64,000 nt of DNA from Roseibacillus ishigakijimensis (GTDB taxonomy: Bacteria > Verrucomicrobiota > Verrucomicrobiia > Verrucomicrobiales > Akkermansiaceae), in assembly GCF_016595415.1 (NCBI RefSeq), contig NZ_JAENIO010000007.1, positions 55,483-119,482 on the forward strand. Direction: 5' to 3'. Of this stretch, positions 60,296 through 64,000 are shown one piece after another. A model generated the notes under the pieces. It made no database searches. It was not told the origin of the DNA and saw nothing but the letters and a program-made list of their open reading frames with translations. A program made the translations under genes and the position numbers. Every line of letters starts with the position of its first letter. The stretch's first letter is position 1.

Positions 60296-61345
60296 TCACC
60301 CCAGCGAAGCCAAGGCTTGGTCATGGCGCTGGGGTTGGAAGAGCTCATCGGGAGCCAGCTCTTGCCCTTTTTTCAGAAGTCCGGAATGGCGGAGGGCTTC
60401 TCGGAGCCAGGAGGCGGTCTCGCTGCCCGGGGAATTGATGCCCGGAGAGTGGAAAAGATGAAAGTCGGGCACGGTTTGCCCGGGGTGGGGGTCACTGGCG
60501 GGGAGACGCCCTGACAAGCTGTAGGGCAGAGCGTGGGCCACCTTTTCCAAGCCGGGCTCGCACGCAAGGAGGTCGACGATCTCCGCGTGATGGGCCTCTT
60601 CCTGGCAAAAGCGGCAGGCTTCCAGCAGCGCGGCGGTGAGGGCTTCGATCCGGGAGGGTTGTTGCTCGGCAAGCGCCCCGCTCACTGCCAGCACCTTCTC
60701 GGGATGGCCGCGGGCGAGGTCCAGAGAGGTCGCCGCCACCCAGCCCGTGCCCTCCAGCAGGGCCGCGGAGTTCCAGGGCTCGCCCACGCAGAAGCCATCG
60801 ATATGTTCGTGGGCCAGATTGCGCCCCATCAGCTCCGGGGGGAGGGTGATGAGGTTGAGGGCGGGGTGGCCGAGAACCTGATTTTTCTGCAGCCAGAGCC
60901 GGAGCAGCTCATGGTGCGAAGAGCAGGGATGCACGGTGGCGAGGGTCAGCGGTTTGTCGCGGCGGTGGTTGTCCTCCAAGTATTTAAGGAGGCCTTTTTT
61001 TTGCGAGAAAATGTCAGCGGGAATGCGCTGGGAGAGGGTGATGGCATTGCCGTTGGCGCTCAGCACGAGGGGGACGACCATGGGGCGGGCCAGGGTGCCG
61101 ATGCCATGGTGGATGGCGATGGCAAGGGGACCCAGGCAGTGGGCGGCATCGAGCTCGTCATGGACCAGCTTGTCTCGCACGGTGGCCCAACCGGGCTCCT
61201 GGCTGGTGAGAACGGCCAGACCGTGTTTCTCGAAAAGACCTTTCTCCCGCGCCACCACGATGGGCGCGCAGTCGATGAGCGGCACATAGCCCAAGCGGAG
61301 GGCGCGGTCGGTGGTGGGGCGTTTTTCGGGGTCGGCAGCGGTCAC
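60296..61345 (-). CDS. NrtA/CmpA/NasS-like nitrate-binding protein, no signal peptide
   Basis: The 349-residue product belongs to the nitrate-binding family. It starts LRLGYVPLIDCAPIVVA, then EPGWATVRDKL, LDAAHCLGPLAIAI, and DGFCVGEPWN in the middle. Periplasmic NrtA proteins have a Tat signal and a longer N-terminus; here none is seen, as in NasS, a cytoplasmic nitrate sensor. The start (GTG 61345) was chosen because an inverted repeat sits just upstream; longer frames run through the LysR promoter. No NasT/ANTAR partner and no NrtB/NrtD permease or ATPase gene is visible. Confidence 0.78.
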   Translation of the reverse strand: MTAADPEKRPTTDRALRLGYVPLIDCAPIVVAREKGLFEKHGLAVLTSQEPGWATVRDKLVHDELDAAHCLGPLAIAIHHGIGTLARPMVVPLVLSANGNAITLSQRIPADIFSQKKGLLKYLEDNHRRDKPLTLATVHPCSSHHELLRLWLQKNQVLGHPALNLITLPPELMGRNLAHEHIDGFCVGEPWNSAALLEGTGWVAATSLDLARGHPEKVLAVSGALAEQQPSRIEALTAALLEACRFCQEEAHHAEIVDLLACEPGLEKVAHALPYSLSGRLPASDPHPGQTVPDFHLFHSPGINSPGSETASWLREALRHSGLLKKGQELAPDELFQPQRHDQALASLG

Positions 61346-61366
61346 GGGTCGTTTCTGCAAGCCGTT

Positions 61367-61396
61367 CCCGTGCCAAGGCAAGCACTCTGGCACGGG
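61367..61396. promoter_or_regulatory. Inverted repeat between the divergent lysR and nitrate operon
   Basis: Two perfect 9-base arms (CCCGTGCCA / TGGCACGGG), with centres 21 bases apart (about two helical turns), lie in the 93-base divergent gap. Spacing and position suit an activator-binding site for the LysR regulator or for a regulator of both directions. Confidence 0.6.
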
Positions 61397-61438
61397 GGAT
61401 GCTGTCTTCAGTCCCCCCAGAAAGGATGAAAGCCATTC

Positions 61439-62359
61439 ATGATTCGTGAACTTCCCGACCTCAGACAGGTGCGAGCCTTTGTGGCCCTCGCGGACACCGA
61501 GAGCTTCACTCGTGCGGCCGAACAGCTCTTTCTCACCCAGTCCGCCGTCAGCCATTCCATTCGCAGCTTGGAGGCCCTGCTGGAGGTGAGCTTGGTGGAG
61601 CGCTCGGGCAAGCGCATCGCGCTCACCCAGGATGGGGTCGTTTTTTTGCGCCGTTGCCGCTCCGTGCTTCATGAGCTGGAGATGGCGGGTAAGGAGATCG
61701 AGGCCCTCAAGCGCTGGGGGCAGGGTCGTATCCGCCTCGGCGCCACCCACACCCTCTGCCAATATCTTTTGCCCACCGTCCTGCGGGAGTTCCGCGATTG
61801 CTTCCCGCGTTGCGAAATCCACATCGAGTCCGGTGATACCAGCGCCCTCCTCGGCAAGCTGGAGCAAGCGCAGCTCGACCTCGTTCTCGGCCTCGGGGGA
61901 CGCACCCCCGGCTGGGCCCGCTTTTTACCCGTATTCGAGGACGAGCTCGTCTTTGTGGTCTCTGCCCAGCACCCTTGGGCGGAAAAGGAAGAAGTGCCCC
62001 TCGACGAGGTCGCGGAAGAGTCCTTCCTCGTCTACGCCAAGAATAGTGAGACCCACCGCCTCATCCGGCATCACTTCGACAGCCTGGGGGTCAAGCTGCG
62101 CGCCACCCTCAATCTCGGGGCCATGGAGGCCATCAAGGAAATGGCCCGCATTGGCATCGGGGTCGGCATCGTCTCGCCCTGGGTGGCCCGCGAGGAGTTG
62201 GAAAAAGGCCAGCTCGTGCAAGTGCCCATTCGCAAGGAGCCTCTCGTGCGCGAGTGGGGAGCCTTTTGCCACGAAACAAAAAGCCTCTCCCTGGTGGAAG
62301 AGACCTTCATGGGCATCTGCGAACTCACCGCCCGCAGCTTCCGCACGCGGGGGGAGTAG
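61439..62359 (+). CDS. LysR-family transcriptional regulator of the nitrate locus
   Basis: The 306-residue product has an N-terminal winged helix-turn-helix (residues 5-64; SFTRAAEQLFLTQSAVSHSIRSLE) and a substrate-binding domain (about 90-300). It faces the NasS-like/narK genes divergently across a 93-base gap containing a perfect inverted repeat, the usual layout of a LysR regulator and its target. It is likely an activator for nitrate assimilation, as in the NtcB/CysB style; that is inference from context. Confidence 0.9.
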   Translation: MIRELPDLRQVRAFVALADTESFTRAAEQLFLTQSAVSHSIRSLEALLEVSLVERSGKRIALTQDGVVFLRRCRSVLHELEMAGKEIEALKRWGQGRIRLGATHTLCQYLLPTVLREFRDCFPRCEIHIESGDTSALLGKLEQAQLDLVLGLGGRTPGWARFLPVFEDELVFVVSAQHPWAEKEEVPLDEVAEESFLVYAKNSETHRLIRHHFDSLGVKLRATLNLGAMEAIKEMARIGIGVGIVSPWVAREELEKGQLVQVPIRKEPLVREWGAFCHETKSLSLVEETFMGICELTARSFRTRGE

Positions 62360-62383
62360 GGTCAGATTGTGAGTTGAGGCTCC

Positions 62384-63664
62384 TCAATACCGATACCCCA
62401 CGCTGACGGTCACCTGCCGGATGTCCGGGTAATTCCCGCTCTCGTCGGCCAGGAAGTAGGAAGCGGTGGCCATCGCGCTCAGGGAGTCGGTGAATTGTTT
62501 CACGAAAACGGCATCGGCTTCATAACCGTAACTACTATCCAAGCCGTCATTGGCATAGTAGTGGAGAAAGCCCTTGAAGGTCACCCCGCCGGGAAGGCCC
62601 GGCTGCACATAGCCGAGGTAAAAGTCGCTCAGGCCCTCATAGTCTCCGCCCGGGCCATTGCGCAAGCCGATGCGGTCCAGCACGAAGGCGTCCGCGAAGC
62701 CGTTGTAGGCGTGGACGGTGGCGAAGGGGGTCTTGAAGTCGTCCTCGAGGTATTCCCAACCCGCGCTCAGGGAGGCCGAGCCGACCTTGTGGGTGTAGCT
62801 GAGGTGACCGTAGAAGGCCTCGTAATCACCGCCGATGGCACTGTCTCCCTCTTGAAAAGCCACTTCCGCGTGCAGCCCCTGCCAGTCGGTGAAGAGCCCG
62901 TAGGTGTTGCTCAGTCCGACGTTGGCATTGTTGTCCACATCGATGAGGTAGGCGTATCCCCCCACCGTGCCGAAGTCGGCCTGATAGCTCCCATCGACGA
63001 AATGGAATTCCCCTTCGAAGTCATGCAGAGGCGGTCCGGGAGGGGCGTCGTTGGCATCATGGCCAAAGATGCGCTGCACGCGGTTGGAAAAGACATACTG
63101 GAGGGCAAAGCCGTCGCGCTCATACCCGGCCTGGATGGCATCGAAGGTCTGCTCGTTTTGGCGCCAGCCCACATTGCCAATGAAGGCGGCCTTGTTGCGA
63201 ATGAGGCGCTGGCGGCCGACCTTGAGCAGGTAGTTCTCGTCCTCATACTGCACCCAAGCCTGGTTCAGTTCGGCATTCTGGGGATCCCCAATGACGGTAT
63301 TCCCCTCAACATAGGGATAGGTGGTGTCGCTGCCGGTGGGATTGCTTCGGTAGTCGTTGGCGAGGGCTCCCGTGAATTCTCCCTCCGCAAAGGCACTGAA
63401 GCCGCCGAAGTCGCCCAGCAGCAGACCGACCCGGGCCCGGGCGGTGAGGGCATTGGAGGCGTCGAGACCGCTCTGGTCGCGGAACTCGTAACGGGTCTGG
63501 AAGTCCACCGAAGGAGTGAGCCACTGGAAGGCATCGGGGGCCTCGGTTCTTGCGGCTGGGGGAGCCACGGCTTCCGGTTCACCCGCCCACGCGGCGGGAA
63601 GAAGCAAGGCCGAGAGCGCCGGAACGAGCACCGGAGAGGGGAGTGAGAAAGAAGAGAATTTCAT
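62384..63664 (-). CDS. Outer-membrane porin (alginate-export/OprB-like barrel)
   Basis: The 426-residue product has a signal peptide (LSALLLPAAWAG) and a long beta-barrel with repeated aromatic-rich strands: FQTRYEFRDQSGLDASNALTARARVG in short pieces, LLKVGRQRLIRNKAAFIGNVGWRQN and DSLSAMATASYFLA. The protein ends VTVSVGYRY with C-terminal aromatic, typical of OMPs. It resembles alginate-export-type porins. It is separated from the LysR gene by 24 bases in convergent orientation; it may allow nitrate entry across the outer membrane. Confidence 0.75.
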   Translation of the reverse strand: MKFSSFSLPSPVLVPALSALLLPAAWAGEPEAVAPPAARTEAPDAFQWLTPSVDFQTRYEFRDQSGLDASNALTARARVGLLLGDFGGFSAFAEGEFTGALANDYRSNPTGSDTTYPYVEGNTVIGDPQNAELNQAWVQYEDENYLLKVGRQRLIRNKAAFIGNVGWRQNEQTFDAIQAGYERDGFALQYVFSNRVQRIFGHDANDAPPGPPLHDFEGEFHFVDGSYQADFGTVGGYAYLIDVDNNANVGLSNTYGLFTDWQGLHAEVAFQEGDSAIGGDYEAFYGHLSYTHKVGSASLSAGWEYLEDDFKTPFATVHAYNGFADAFVLDRIGLRNGPGGDYEGLSDFYLGYVQPGLPGGVTFKGFLHYYANDGLDSSYGYEADAVFVKQFTDSLSAMATASYFLADESGNYPDIRQVTVSVGYRY

Positions 63665-63872
63665 CATAAGAGTGAGACCGTAGAGCGTTCCCGATGCCAA
63701 TTTTCACTTGGGAAAGCTCTTCCCGGCCCCATTCGAAGGAGGGTTGACCATGACTCCCGTTCATGCTGGCGGGAGGAGCGCGTGGGCGTCTTATTTGTGT
63801 TTCCACAAATCTCCCTCACCCCAGCGGCGAGAGAGACTTTGATTTTGACCAACTCGCCGCACAACAGCTCTC

Positions 63873-63998
63873 TCATGTTGCGAATTCTCTAATAGTCCCG
63901 GCGGGGAGATGCAGCCCATAGTCACCGATGTTTGAGGTCGCGCTGAATTTGCGGGCAAAGAAGCAGCCGCTTTCCGCGATGCGGGCCGCCGTGGCGGG
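63873..63998 (-). CDS. C-terminal end of a glycosyltransferase-like protein (starts beyond window)
   Basis: Only 41 residues are visible, read from the window edge to a TGA. The segment SGCFFARKFSATSN resembles the end of Branch-type beta-1,6-N-acetylglucosaminyltransferases, which carry a similar FARKF motif. The fragment is short, so the family assignment is tentative. Confidence 0.5.
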   Translation of the reverse strand, partial: PATAARIAESGCFFARKFSATSNIGDYGLHLPAGTIREFAT

Positions 63999-64000
63999 GA

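Noticed and set aside
1..64000. tRNA, rRNA, CRISPR arrays, integrases, transposases
   Set aside because: No convincing cloverleaf, array of equal repeats or mobile-element protein motif was seen by eye; a tRNA or small RNA could still have been missed without a covariance search.

Overview
The window is chromosomal DNA of a GC-rich, Gram-negative member of the Verrucomicrobiota, and both strands are densely coded. The assignment rests on several signs: a four-gene pseudopilin cassette of the Verru_Chthon type, DUF1080 and PA14/DUF1592-type cytochrome proteins typical of Verrucomicrobia and Planctomycetes, a Cys-type sulfatase, an ECF sigma factor fused to a long repeat domain, and lipoprotein, Tat and porin genes that imply a two-membrane cell. 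No rRNA, tRNA, CRISPR array, integrase or transposase was recognised.

Layout. 1-10 kb: the end of sufD, a lipoprotein with two cytochrome P460 domains, tmk, two hypothetical genes, recQ, and a response regulator overlapping a HK-REC-HK hybrid kinase. 10-19 kb: a one-domain AraC-type protein, argH, a DAHP synthase, a DUF3127 protein, selB, a SWIM/SNF2 helicase and a lipoprotein amidase. 19.9-24.3 kb: a sigma factor with a ~600-residue repeat extension, translationally coupled to a membrane-anchored repeat protein. 24.6-29.4 kb: yceH, a GHMP-kinase/UDPGP fusion and a degenerate GalU-like protein. 29.5-36.3 kb: a secreted metallopeptidase, an esterase, a two-domain DUF1080 protein and a large haem-c protein. 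A Fur-box-like palindrome lies between the peptidase and the esterase. 36.4-39.5 kb: a ParE-type toxin-antitoxin pair, truA, a tandem FKBP and a membrane protein. 39.8-47.6 kb: the pseudopilin cassette, a coupled secreted protein, a Tat-exported 5'-nucleotidase family protein and a zinc-ribbon membrane protein. 47.7-50.2 kb: a sulfatase and an outer-membrane protein.

50.2-63.7 kb is a nitrate assimilation locus. It encodes a molybdopterin nitrate reductase, a DmsB-DmsC fusion, a free flavodoxin domain, a NirA-type nitrite reductase, a PP2C-kinase fusion, NarK, a signal-less NrtA/NasS-like nitrate-binding protein, a divergent LysR regulator and a porin. A likely path is: porin for outer-membrane entry, NarK for inner-membrane uptake, the reductase for nitrate to nitrite, NirA for nitrite to ammonium, and the LysR and NasS-like proteins for control.

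The most interesting items are: (i) the coupled sigma-repeat/anchored-repeat pair; (ii) the pseudopilin cassette, whose gene order and sequence features match the type II secretion tip genes gspH-I-J-K; (iii) the unusual electron-transfer and regulatory parts of the nitrate locus; (iv) the GHMP-kinase/UDPGP fusion beside a GalU-like protein without its nucleotide loop; and (v) several inverted repeats that may be operators or mobile REP-like elements.
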